From: Romanomermis culicivorax
Taxonomy: Eukaryota > Nematoda > Enoplea > Mermithida > Mermithidae
DNA: 64,000 bases
Direction: 5' to 3'
Assembly: GCA_963922205.1 (NCBI GenBank)
Contig: CAWUHX010000136.1
Span: 186,001 to 250,000, forward strand
This document shows positions 1 to 10,100 of this stretch, piece after piece. Below the pieces are notes generated by a model. It worked only from the letters and a program-made list of their open reading frames with translations, did not search any database and had not been told where the DNA came from. The stretch's first letter is position 1; each line of letters starts with the position of its first letter. Both the position numbers and the translations under genes were made by a program.

Positions 1-870
1 ACTCCTGCAGTAATGACTTTTGACGTCTGCAACAGCTGAAGTTAACGTTGTTGCAACAGGTTCGGCTGGTTCTCTGCACCCCATCTGTGACCTCAGCAAT
101 GGTGACGCACCGTGTCACTATTCAAAGATGTGCACGTCTTACGGGTGCCACATCTGACGTCTGCAACAACTGCATCTCATGTCATTGACTTAAGGTATCA
201 GACCCTTGGTTCCACCTTTTGACGTCAGCAACGGCACCATCACGTGTTGCTGTATACCGATAGTTGGCTTCAGGGCCCTATTGTTGACGTCAGCAATGAC
301 AATGTATCATGTTCTCACAGCAGAAAGTGAGGTTACATGATCCTATTTCTGACGTCCGCAACGGTAACATTACGTGCTACAGCAGGGGTTTTGCTGGCCT
401 TAGGCACTTACCCCTGGCATCTGAAACTGCGACATGATACTTGAATACTCTTATCCCAGGCACCTGCAGTCAGCACCAAGGTCATGTGTTGGTTCATACC
501 CCTACCTTTTGACGTCAGCACCAGGTTACTGTCGGTCCGATGAGTATTCCACTTGAGTTGTAGGTGGTCGCTAGTGCATGGTCCTATCACCTACCTCTCT
601 TGTCAAAGGGTTCGTGTGTGTCTGGGACTGATGCCTGGGAAACATCAGTCCACATACATACACCACCTGAGATGCCCTCTAGTCTGCGTACTGATCAGGT
701 TGTCCACCCGGGTAGCGGCACTGTTGATCAGCACGTGACTGCTTCAAGCTTTAACTGCAGGTTTGAACGAGTTACACTCGGCCTCAGCTGGGTTGGTTGT
801 TTGACTCGTGTAGACAGCAGGCATTTGCAGTCGGTACTGCCTGTGTCTGACGTCTGCAAGGGGTCAGCAA
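1..870 (+). repeat. Periodic TGACGTC array in the element 1 leader
   Basis: TGACGTC occurs at 21, 155, 220, 285, 350, 510 and 848, with a degenerate TGACCTC at 88. Six consecutive starts (21, 88, 155, 220, 285, 350) are spaced 67, 67, 65, 65 and 65 bases. Most copies continue as TGACGTC(A/T/C)GCAA and several are followed by an (A/C)CGTG or CATGT block. The core resembles a CRE site, and the extended TGACGTCAGCA resembles the CRE-type Maf element bound by bZIP factors. It may act as an enhancer or insulator in the noncoding leader. The function is inferred from motif and spacing only. Confidence 0.6.
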
Positions 871-2315
871 TCTTCTTGTAAATTTCTTATCTAAATTCAC
901 TCATCTTCTTTCATCTCATCGAGCTGTCATACATAGATCTTCTTTAGTGTCCCCGCCGTAGTGGTTCCCAAGGGACCGCGGCACAGCCTCCGGTTGGGCC
1001 TAGAGTGTATAGGACCCCCTGTCATATTTTATTCACTTGAACGCCTTCGTTAACTGGCTTAACGATGCCCGCACTAGAGTCGCCACTGACCCAGAGTCCG
1101 CCTCCGCGGTCCACCCCTGTTAGTCATGTAAAGTAATAGGCACCGTTGAGTCCGCCTCAGCGAAGGTATTGAGTACGCCTCGATACATAACTGCGTCCGC
1201 CTCAGTTAATTTACACTCATATTCACCCAGGGACACCTTGTACCCGTGATCCCTTAGATGTTTTCGGGTGCGCCCTCAAAACATCCAGAGTAATTCATTT
1301 TGACTGACTGAGTGTGTCAGAATAGCACCCTTGGTACCCGTGCTCTTTCTCTCTTTCACTGTGTGACCTGCGAGCCTCATTTCATCTCAGTGATCGGCAA
1401 CCCAGCCACCAGCTGTACATAATACTCCTGGAGAGTGTCCATTCTGTTCGGAATGCGGGCTCCCATTTCGGACACGGCTGTAAGTTACTTGCGAATGTCA
1501 TCCAACACGGAACCTCGGTATAGTCCATCACAGTGTACAGAGCTCGCAATCGCTCCTGGCGAGTGAGGCCCGTAGCGTAACTGCGCGACCCCTTTGCGTA
1601 ACTGGGTTTGTAAACTAGTTTTGTCCCTATTTATTTCTCCCTTTTAAGTTCACTTTCAGTTGTCCACATCCTTTTCACTTTATGCCACTTTATGCGCTAC
1701 TCCTGGTGAGTGGGACCTTGCCGGCTATGAGTCCGCCTCGCCCCAATGTTTGTAAACTAGTACAACGGTCGAACCTCCAGGAAAAATCCCTCCTGAGCGG
1801 GTTCATCCGTCATCTTATTTCTCGGCAGGAAAACCGCCTTTTCTCTCCTTTTACACCTGATCTTCTGTCCTCTTCGGCTATTCTAATTGCCGGGTCCAGG
1901 CCCCAGCTCTACATTTTTGGTCGGGATCGATTCCCCCATATCTCAGGCCATGCCTCTGTCCATCACGGGCGACCAGATAAATTCCCTTCTGCGTCACCCT
2001 GATGTACTCTGATCTTGCATCTTATAATCCTATTCCATTCTAGCTCCCTTTTCGTGGTCGCTAGTCATAAGCTAAATCAAGTTTACGTCACAAACGCCGT
2101 CGCACACGCGTTTTCCGAATTCACGCGCTCTTTCGCCGCGAATTCAAAAGTAGTACTCACTTTCATTTTACACAATAGAGACATCCCGTCGTTCCTGCCG
2201 TCTCAGTACCCAGCCTGTACAGACCAGTGAGCCGCTCTCTATTCAATTTGACTTAATTGCTTCACGGGCAAGGACGTCTGTTCCAACCACCTTACGGGAT
2301 AACAAACCCTCGGGC
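871..2315 (+). other. Element 1 noncoding 5' leader up to gag
   Basis: No convincing gene. The stretch holds scattered copies of GTCCGCCTC (about 1094, 1151, 1196, 1731) and a 14-bp direct repeat GTTTGTAAACTAGT at 1606-1619 and 1748-1761. A possible splice donor TGGTGAGTGGG lies near 1703, and pyrimidine-rich stretches ending in AG lie near 1830 and 1945. Similar GCGTCCGCC repeats recur near 12645, 12690 and 12745 at the other end of the element, but the surrounding sequence does not align. A 106-residue open frame at 1682-2002 has no recognisable features. Confidence 0.5.
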
Positions 2316-4637
2316 ATGAAGTCGGAAACTGATCTCCCTTCACAGATCGAGAACAAGGTCCAAGCAGCATTTGAGAATGCTCTTGGACCTCTCAACCAAA
2401 AGTTAGAGGCCATGAATGGTCGGAGGCACCCTCCCATGTCCAGCTTTATGGCCCCTCCCACCTTCTCCGGTGCTTTTGGTGAGTCTATCACTGATTTTAT
2501 GTCGCATCTTACTCGTTTCTTTACACTCCAGGGTGTAAGCGAAACGGATCATGCGTATAAAATCGCCTTTCTGGAGTCATGCCTCACGGGTCCTGCTCTT
2601 GCCTCCTACCGGGACTTTAGCAGCAGCACTCCAATACCTACCCGCTACGAAGAGTTTACGGCTTTTCTACGGAGAGATTTTCCGGTAGGGCGCGACTCTG
2701 ATCTGCATCAGCAGCTGATCCAAGATCGACTGCAGAAGCCAACAGAGTCCGCGATAGTCTACCTTGAGCACCTCAAGAGACTATCCAGGGTAGCGTATCC
2801 AGATCTCACGACGGATGTCCGAGATTCTATTATCAAACCTATCTTTCTGCGAGGATTGAAACCGGTCCTCCGAGATAGTATCAAGTTTAGGGAGTTTACG
2901 ACTCTTGAAGAGACACTCAAGGCAGCCTGTTACGCAGAATCCCAAATCTTTCGGGGCGAGATCCGGTACACTGCTCCATCTAACGCTGTCTTCTCTTCAG
3001 AACCTAAACACGCCGGATATAATCCCGATATGCCTAACAGAAGCGCAAACGGTCGTCAGAGCAACGCTCCAACGTCGTCATCCTCGGCCGATGAGGTTCC
3101 CCGCTTGAAACAGGAAATGGCCAGGCTCACGGCCCACGTAGCGAAGCTCACGGCCCAGCAACGTGCACCAGCGCCAATCCAACAGACGCCGCCTCCACAG
3201 CCGTCGACACCAAATCAGTCCGCCGGGCGACGCTCGTCGGTAGCACACCTTCAAACGTGCTCCTTCCACGGACTGTGTACACATAGCGACGCCGACTGCC
3301 GGGCCCAGCGTCCCACCGGTACCGCTCCCAGTAACAACACCGCTAACGGAGGTCGCTGTTATTTTTGCCGTACACGTGCCCACCCCACGGACCGATGTGA
3401 TAGGCCATGCCCTCATTGTCGTCAAGTGCGAGTGCACCGATCAACTGCCTGTCCGCAGCGCAATCCGGCAAACACGGGTGAGAATGACTACCAAAATACT
3501 GGTTATTCTTCCCAGGGGACAAATGTGTATCATCGGAGAAATGGTTATCACCCTCCTAACGGGATGGGAAACCAATATCGGCAGCCCATACGCCGCAACA
3601 ACGCCGTTGGGGCTACCGATGGCCCTCCTCATCCAGATCCTCTTGACCTGGATGATGAGGCACTTGCTGAACACCTGACAGATTCTTCACAACAGTGTTA
3701 TCCTGTCTGCGTAATCAGTATTGGATTTTCAGTGGTCCAAGCAGCCCAGGTACCCGTACCGATAAATGTATCGGACATAGCGCTGCCGCCACCACCACCA
3801 AGGTATGCGATGCCGGTCACTCTGGACCCCTCGATGACACCGCAGTTTGTTGGCCACACTAACATCCTCGCATCGTATCGCATCCCTAAGATTAAGACTG
3901 CCGAGTCAGCTCCAGCCGCAAATACGACGTCTTCGGCGCCACCGGCTCGCATCGTCCCTCCAGGACCACCGCCTTCAATCCCCACGGATTCGGCTATGGA
4001 AGTCCTCGACCAGGTCGAGCCCATGAATTTGTCAGGTATACTACCTTCTTCTTCAGGTGATCCTAGAGTAGGAACCAGAAATCTATCTCAGTCCACGACT
4101 CTATCGATTTCTTGTTCACAGTGCCATCGCCCGTCCAAGACGCGATATTGGCCATCTGGTCAGTTGACCTGGCCAAGAAATACCGGCATTTGCCGTGGAC
4201 TCTGCTCAACGAGCCATCGCATGTCGAAGCGCTCACGGCCGCCAACGTGGTGCTTGCGGCACCTGTTTCAATGCGACTCTTACGACCCGACGTCGCCCGA
4301 CGGGCACTCGAGTTCATTGCCAATGGGACTATCACAATCTCGCCCGTCGAGAAGTTCTTATTGGACGGGGAGCCATCCTCACCTTCAGTCGATGCCGTCC
4401 GCCGAGCAGTCCAACAGGCCAGTCGGATCCTCCTGCCTGCTGTCGCCGCTACATCACCGACAGCAGCGCCACCTGTTGCCGCGACATCGCCAACAAAAAT
4501 GGACATTACTGCTTCCTCGCCCCCGGCCAAGGAACCCGCAAATGATCCTACACCGCCGGCAACAGCCCAAACCACAACGTCGGCACCAGCCCAAAGTCCA
4601 CTGTCGGCACCAGCCCAAAACACATCGTGGGCAATAG
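2316..4637 (+). CDS. gag: Gag capsid/nucleocapsid protein, element 1
   Basis: The structural protein of the retroelement particle. The ATG at 2316 starts a frame with a retrotransposon gag core at about residues 40-235 and a Pro/Gln-rich linker. Two zinc knuckles follow near residues 348-361 (CX2CX4HX4C) and 365-380 (CX2CX5HX4C), as expected for RNA binding. After about base 4060 the frame turns into Arg/His/Ser/Pro-rich sequence, while the -1 frame becomes protein-like. The biological C-terminus may therefore come from a frameshift into the next ORF rather than from the TAG at 4635-4637. That TAG is itself the only stop in this frame between gag and the glycoprotein ORF. Confidence is high for the Gag identity and low for the exact C-terminus. 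Confidence 0.88.
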   Translation: MKSETDLPSQIENKVQAAFENALGPLNQKLEAMNGRRHPPMSSFMAPPTFSGAFGESITDFMSHLTRFFTLQGVSETDHAYKIAFLESCLTGPALASYRDFSSSTPIPTRYEEFTAFLRRDFPVGRDSDLHQQLIQDRLQKPTESAIVYLEHLKRLSRVAYPDLTTDVRDSIIKPIFLRGLKPVLRDSIKFREFTTLEETLKAACYAESQIFRGEIRYTAPSNAVFSSEPKHAGYNPDMPNRSANGRQSNAPTSSSSADEVPRLKQEMARLTAHVAKLTAQQRAPAPIQQTPPPQPSTPNQSAGRRSSVAHLQTCSFHGLCTHSDADCRAQRPTGTAPSNNTANGGRCYFCRTRAHPTDRCDRPCPHCRQVRVHRSTACPQRNPANTGENDYQNTGYSSQGTNVYHRRNGYHPPNGMGNQYRQPIRRNNAVGATDGPPHPDPLDLDDEALAEHLTDSSQQCYPVCVISIGFSVVQAAQVPVPINVSDIALPPPPPRYAMPVTLDPSMTPQFVGHTNILASYRIPKIKTAESAPAANTTSSAPPARIVPPGPPPSIPTDSAMEVLDQVEPMNLSGILPSSSGDPRVGTRNLSQSTTLSISCSQCHRPSKTRYWPSGQLTWPRNTGICRGLCSTSHRMSKRSRPPTWCLRHLFQCDSYDPTSPDGHSSSLPMGLSQSRPSRSSYWTGSHPHLQSMPSAEQSNRPVGSSCLLSPLHHRQQRHLLPRHRQQKWTLLLPRPRPRNPQMILHRRQQPKPQRRHQPKVHCRHQPKTHRGQ

Positions 4638-4906
4638 CCCAAGCCAAATCGCCGGCGCCAGCCCGAGAGACATCTCCGACCACTGCGACCAAGTCGCCCG
4701 TCGTCGAACATATGGCTGTCGACGAGACCTTACGTCCGGTTAACGAAGATGTCAGCATCGTTGAGGGATCTCCATTCCCAACGGCAGTCGCCCCATGGTC
4801 GCCAAAAATCGGTATCCTCCGGGAAATCCACCCGTGTGGTGGATTGGTCCTCGATTTCCCCGGCCAGGAACCCATCTCGTCTGACAGCAACGAAGAAGAA
4901 ATCTGA
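4067..4906 (+). CDS. Pro/Ala/Thr-rich ORF in the -1 frame after gag
   Basis: Open from just after a TAG at 4064-4066 to a TGA at 4904-4906, overlapping the gag 3' end. There is no ATG near its start, so frameshifting from gag (0 to -1) or a non-ATG start (for example TTG at 4112) would be needed. The first 90 residues look globular, including [20 protein letters not shown]. The middle repeats Ala-Pro-Ala-Gln-Ser-like units and the end is acidic (SDSNEEEI). It closes 28 bases before the glycoprotein ATG. No family was recognised. It may be a Gag C-terminal extension, a linker or an accessory protein. No classical slippery heptamer was seen at 4067-4110, so a frameshift mutation is equally possible. 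Confidence 0.5.
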   Translation, partial: SRNQKSISVHDSIDFLFTVPSPVQDAILAIWSVDLAKKYRHLPWTLLNEPSHVEALTAANVVLAAPVSMRLLRPDVARRALEFIANGTITISPVEKFLLDGEPSSPSVDAVRRAVQQASRILLPAVAATSPTAAPPVAATSPTKMDITASSPPAKEPANDPTPPATAQTTTSAPAQSPLSAPAQNTSWAIAQAKSPAPARETSPTTATKSPVVEHMAVDETLRPVNEDVSIVEGSPFPTAVAPWSPKIGILREIHPCGGLVLDFPGQEPISSDSNEEEI

Positions 4907-4934
4907 CACTGCCCCTCAGGCCAGATTTGTGAAA

Positions 4935-7175
4935 ATGAGTGAACACTTACAAATCACGTTTGTACAGTTGTTTTTGATAATAAAATTGACCTTGGTAGCA
5001 TCACTGTTTCTAGGGGTGAGTTTGTCAGCACCAGCGGCTCAGTATCAATTTTGCGGTCTCTCAAGAAGCGGACATCCACTTGAGTTACCCCAGCGTGTAG
5101 AGTGTAAACCACCGCAATCTTCATGGAGCCCACGGCGCATGAACATTACGGTGTATGTCCCTAGTTCAGACCCGATTACAACCACAGCGTGGAAATGCAC
5201 ATTGCGCTCGCGCAAAGTCTGCACCAACACTGGTTTCTTCAGCTCTAGGGGCATACCTGCAGACGTCATTACCACTCAGCACTTAGCGCCTGCGGCATGC
5301 ACGCTAGCACATCGCACTAAGATGTTTGGTTCACAAAAACTTGTCGGCATTCGCCCTGGCTTTTATAGCACAAACCAAACATTGGAAGTGATGTACGAAT
5401 GGTGCTGCAGCGACGTCTGCAAGACAGTGACTAACCTCTTCATCGAGGAGGGACAAGTCGCTTTGTGGGACGGCACTACGGCCCTAAGCACCTTAGGCGA
5501 TGTAGGTGGATGCAGTCCCACTGCAGGCCAGTGCACTACTCTAGACGGGGTCATTGTCTGGCCTGCACAAAACTTCACGGCACGGTGTCATTATCACCCC
5601 AAGGGAAATTACACTGCGTCCATGTCAGGGAACCACGTCATCATCGATGATCTACAGGTTGCCCTCAAGATCCCGGGAAACTCCCGTGTCTTCCAACTGT
5701 GCCCAGAACTACGTTCCACCACAGTCCGGACGGATCAGGGTCTTCTCCTTCGCATCCACGGGAGATACAATTTGACCCAAAACTTGTTCAAGATGGCAAC
5801 GGACACAGGTCCCGATCCTGTCAATGCCAAATTGAACTACCTGGCTCAGCAGATCAAGGAGTCGGAAATTAACGGTTTCCGGTTCACGTGGCTTGAGCTC
5901 TGCTCTCACGCTCAACGCTATCTTGATCTGACTTGGCAGTTGCTTCGCTTCGACCCTACCTTGGGTGCCCGGGCATTCCTCCAGAGGAATGACCTGACGG
6001 CGGAATTCACAGGCGATGCGCTGACAATATGGCCGTGTCAGAAGGTCAACGCCACCTACGTTTACCACTCGTACCGGGTGGGAAACGTTTGCTACAAGTA
6101 CTTACCTGTACAGGTCGGCGGTACCATCTACTTCGCCACCCCCGGTGGTCCAGATCTCACTAAATCTAGCCCAATTGTGCCGTGTCATCACCACTTTACA
6201 GGGATTTTCCAAAATCGCTCGGGCTGGTTTACTGAGTCTGGCGCGGTCCATGTGAGCCACATCCCACTGGAACTCTTCTGGAAGCAGCGTTTCAACATCA
6301 CTCACTTTGAGGCACTGGCGCTCTTCCATGACCAGTTGGCGATGACCCCTTCAAACTTTGCCTTCTTTAAACAGTATGTTTACAAGACTGAGCAAATTGA
6401 AGCGGTACTCAACCGGCTGGTAAACTTTACCGCTGGTCTATCCCTGCAACCAGATGCCATTTACCAGGCCTTTGCAGGGGTAGGAACCGACATCAAGGCC
6501 TCTCTGGAAGGTGTCGGTTTGGCAGCAAACCATGTTATCACGGGTCAACAACACACCCTCGCCCAGGGCTTGCATGCTGTCCTGAGCGGGCCGGTCCAGT
6601 TGATCTTTAACATCCTAATTACCCTGACAGTGCTGATCAGTGTCAGATACCTTGCCTATCTTGGTGTATCTTATTATCTCAGCTACTGTCTGCGGAGCAA
6701 ACAGGTCAGGTTTGTCAGCCGTTTCTCCCCGTTGGGTCTTTACCGCAAAGTCCAACGCTGGATCGGTTTTCACTACGTGCAAAACGATGTGCCCTCCCAG
6801 CTTGACCGAATCACACCGTGTTTCGTCGTGCTGCTGGATACCAAGGAAACTCCTGCTTTCCTTGACACAGGTTGCCCCCGCACTATCATTAGCCAACGTC
6901 TTCATAAGGCCTTGGCTAAAGAAAGTCCGAAGGCGGTCATGGCGTTCCAGCAACATCACGACTTTAACCCCTTGATGAGCATCAATGGTAAAGCCGTTCA
7001 TACCATCCTTTCGGGACCATATGAAATCATGTTGCCCGGAAACCGCCAGCCGAACACACGGATCGATATACATCTCCATGTGTGCAAGACTACGTCTCCC
7101 TTCTGGGCACCTGTTGACCTCATACTCGGACTGGACTTCTTAGAACAGTTCAAGAACATTATGTTTGACTACTAA
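4935..7175 (+). CDS. env: Envelope-like glycoprotein fused to a retropepsin domain
   Basis: 746 residues from the ATG at 4935; the frame is open upstream but the signal peptide fixes this start. A hydrophobic signal lies at about residues 8-31. A Cys-rich ectodomain with about nine N-glycosylation sequons follows, then a hydrophobic anchor at about residues 556-590. After a basic stretch comes an aspartic protease domain with [12 protein letters not shown] (DTG at 6864-6872) and the second retropepsin motif ILGLDFL (7122 onward). A signal, sequons and one C-terminal anchor fit a type I fusion or attachment glycoprotein; I could not assign its fusion class. A protease on the cytoplasmic side of an envelope protein is unusual. 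The gene lies between gag and pol, not after pol as in errantiviruses. Confidence 0.75.
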   Translation: MSEHLQITFVQLFLIIKLTLVASLFLGVSLSAPAAQYQFCGLSRSGHPLELPQRVECKPPQSSWSPRRMNITVYVPSSDPITTTAWKCTLRSRKVCTNTGFFSSRGIPADVITTQHLAPAACTLAHRTKMFGSQKLVGIRPGFYSTNQTLEVMYEWCCSDVCKTVTNLFIEEGQVALWDGTTALSTLGDVGGCSPTAGQCTTLDGVIVWPAQNFTARCHYHPKGNYTASMSGNHVIIDDLQVALKIPGNSRVFQLCPELRSTTVRTDQGLLLRIHGRYNLTQNLFKMATDTGPDPVNAKLNYLAQQIKESEINGFRFTWLELCSHAQRYLDLTWQLLRFDPTLGARAFLQRNDLTAEFTGDALTIWPCQKVNATYVYHSYRVGNVCYKYLPVQVGGTIYFATPGGPDLTKSSPIVPCHHHFTGIFQNRSGWFTESGAVHVSHIPLELFWKQRFNITHFEALALFHDQLAMTPSNFAFFKQYVYKTEQIEAVLNRLVNFTAGLSLQPDAIYQAFAGVGTDIKASLEGVGLAANHVITGQQHTLAQGLHAVLSGPVQLIFNILITLTVLISVRYLAYLGVSYYLSYCLRSKQVRFVSRFSPLGLYRKVQRWIGFHYVQNDVPSQLDRITPCFVVLLDTKETPAFLDTGCPRTIISQRLHKALAKESPKAVMAFQQHHDFNPLMSINGKAVHTILSGPYEIMLPGNRQPNTRIDIHLHVCKTTSPFWAPVDLILGLDFLEQFKNIMFDY

Positions 7176-10100
7176 TGTAATGTTTGTCGGCTGGACGGGG
7201 TAGAATTACCCCTCCTGCTGACCACGCCGGAGATTGACCAGATCGACCCCTGGTGGGAGAACACCCGTGCTCTCTCGCAAAACTCACACAGGTCGGAATC
7301 ACGATCGCGGTCCAGGGCTTCGTCCATCTCTCGGCCACACTCACGGGCCTCCTCAGTTGCCTCATCACCTGGGTCAACCAGGGGATCCCGGGCCTCTTCT
7401 AGACGGGCAAGTCGTCATTTGTCGACCTTGCACGGGTCAGGTTGCCCTCGACCTCCGCCTGGAAGCTCTCCAGTCACGCTAGAGAAAGGCCGATACCGTG
7501 AGCCAAGTGATTCAGATGCTCCGGCATCACCCGTGCCAAACGCGCCACCACTATCGGACACCGAGATTGAACCACTAGGAGCTACTCAGAGCCCAAGGGA
7601 CCACTCAGACCACGTACTCACAGTACAGGATGAGTCCACCCTTCTGAACGACCCGGAACCCTCCGTCGGATACACTCTAGTAGGTCTACTACGTCGTATG
7701 GGACTGCCGATTCCAAAGCGGTCCGGTAAGACCAAACACACTAGTGGTGCCACCACACCTGATTCCGGTCATGTGGTCTCTGCTTTTTACCCAAATGATA
7801 TTCGGACACCCCATATCAAAGTTCTCCTCAACAACTGGGTAGAAGCAAAGGCACTGGTCGACACAGGAGCTGTTTTCTCACTCCTGGACCACAAGTTAGC
7901 GGCCCAGCTGCCCAACTTGTCACTTTCACCAACCAGGGCTCGTCCTATCGCAGCCAATGGGTCCCCGATCCCACTGCTAGGAGCAGCCTACATCACGGTT
8001 ACAGTGGCTGATGTCTCTGAACGGATTCAGGTCCAAATACAGGAGAACTGTTCAGCTGAACTGGTCCTTGGAACAAACTTCCTCGGCCGGTTCAATTGTG
8101 TCAGCTTGAACTGGGAGAAATCCTTCCTCGAGTTCAAAGAAAGTAGAATCCCCTGTGACCCCATCCACAGCCCACCTTCTGCCCGCGGCGCCTTGCCCCT
8201 GAAGGACTTGGTAATTCTGGAGCCTCGCTCCCTGACACAATTCACTGTACCTGTTCCGCCAATCTATACGAACGTACCTGAGGTGGCCTTCTTTCCGAAG
8301 CACCTCACCGGATCTCAAAGACACGTATATTTTGCTGGAAGCGTGAGTAGCGTGACCAACGGTCACATACCACTTCAAGTAGTTAACCCGAATACTCATT
8401 CCGTGGTTCTCTACCCACACATGACCATCGGTCATGTGCAAATGCATAGTGAGCCCTCACGGGAATCACTGGTCGACTCAGACACCGTCCTCGATCGTCA
8501 GTGGGTCGAGGCCAATGCTGTAATCTCACCGGATATCTCCCCTCGGGACCGGGCAGCCTTACTCGATCTGCTGGTTGCATACACCGACCTTTATGCTCTT
8601 GATGAAAAGGACACAGGTTCCACTGATCTCGTCCAGCACGAAATCAGCACGGGCGATGCCCGCCCAGTCCGCCATTTCCCTTACCGGTCCTCACCTAAGG
8701 AAAAGGATCTCATCATGCAGGAGGTCAAGGCGCTCCAGGAGAAAGGTATTATTCGGCCGAGCACGTCTCCGTGGGCTACTAATACTGTCCTGGTGCGCAA
8801 GAAAAACGGTTCTCACCGTATGTGTGTCGACTTTCGTGGTCTTAAGGAGGTCACGAAAAAGGATGTCTACCCTCTCCCACGGATAGATGACATTCTCGAC
8901 ACACTCAAGGGTATGAAGTACTTCACTACCCTTGATCAGGCTAACGCTTATTGGTCAATCCCGATTGCCGAGGCGGATGAAGAAAAGACGGCATTTAATA
9001 CGCCTATTGGACTTTACGAATTCAATTATTTGCCTTTTGGCTTATGCAACGCACCAGGGAAATTTCAATGCCTTATGGACCTCCTCCTTACTGGAATCCA
9101 ATGGTGCACGGTTCTGACCTATCTCGACGACATTTTGGTGTTCGGGAACTCTCACACCCAAATGCTTGAGCGCCTGGCAGATGTGTTCGCCCGTCTTCGC
9201 CGGGGTGGAATGAAGCTCAGACTGAGCAAGTGCAAATTCTCGCACTCAGAGGTAGAGTACCTAGGCTATCGCATCTCACAGAGCAGCCTAGAAACTGACC
9301 AAGCCAAGCTGGCCGCCGTCCAAAACCTACCCATTCCACAAAACGCCAAAGACATCAAGTCCTTCCTAGGCCTCGTGTCTTATTACAGGCGTTTCATTCC
9401 TGGGTGTGCCCGGCTCAGCGAGCCACTCACCAAGCTCTTACGGAAGGAAACTACTTTCCTGTGGTCAAAACCTCAGCAGGAGGCGTTTGATGAACTCCGC
9501 CGCCTGCTGACCAACCCTCCTATCCTGCGCCATCCGGACTTTTCGAAATCCTTTATCCTTCAAACTGATGCAAGTATTTCGGGGATAGGAGCGGTTCTCA
9601 GCCAGTTAGAGGAACATGGATACGACCATCCTGTCGCGTACGTCAGCCAAGGGTTAACAGCGGCCGAGAAAAACTATTCCATTACAGAACTGGAAACTCT
9701 CGCTGTTCTCCATTTCGTCAAGCACTTTCGACCATACCTCTTCCAGCAGGAGGTGGTCGTTCAGACTGACCATACCGCGGTCAAAGCAGTGTTGGAGAAG
9801 CCTAACCCCTCTGCTCGGATCGCTCGGTGGGGACTCGCGCTCGCCGAATTCAAACTGACAATTCGGCCGCGAAAAGGTCAGTCTAATGGTAATGCTGATG
9901 CATTATCACGCCTGCCGGATCCTAACTCCCTCACCGGTCAGAGTATTGATGATACTCCCCTCTACAGACCTGAGGGGCATGTTATGATGATCACCCATGG
10001 TGCGCAGCACCTGGCGAGATCAAGAACCTTGACTGATGGTGTGCAGCACCTGGCGCGTTCAAGTAATTCAGCACCGATCACTGTTGGCGCGGAGCGCCTG

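Noticed and set aside
1682..2002. 106-residue open frame in the element 1 leader
   Set aside because: No domain, no conserved pattern, and it lies in repeat-bearing noncoding DNA with splice-like signals.
4063..4890. Long open frame on the minus strand opposite the gag/ORF2 overlap
   Set aside because: It is Ala/Gly/Trp-rich and mirrors the GC-rich Pro/Ala coding on the other strand, with no motif of its own.
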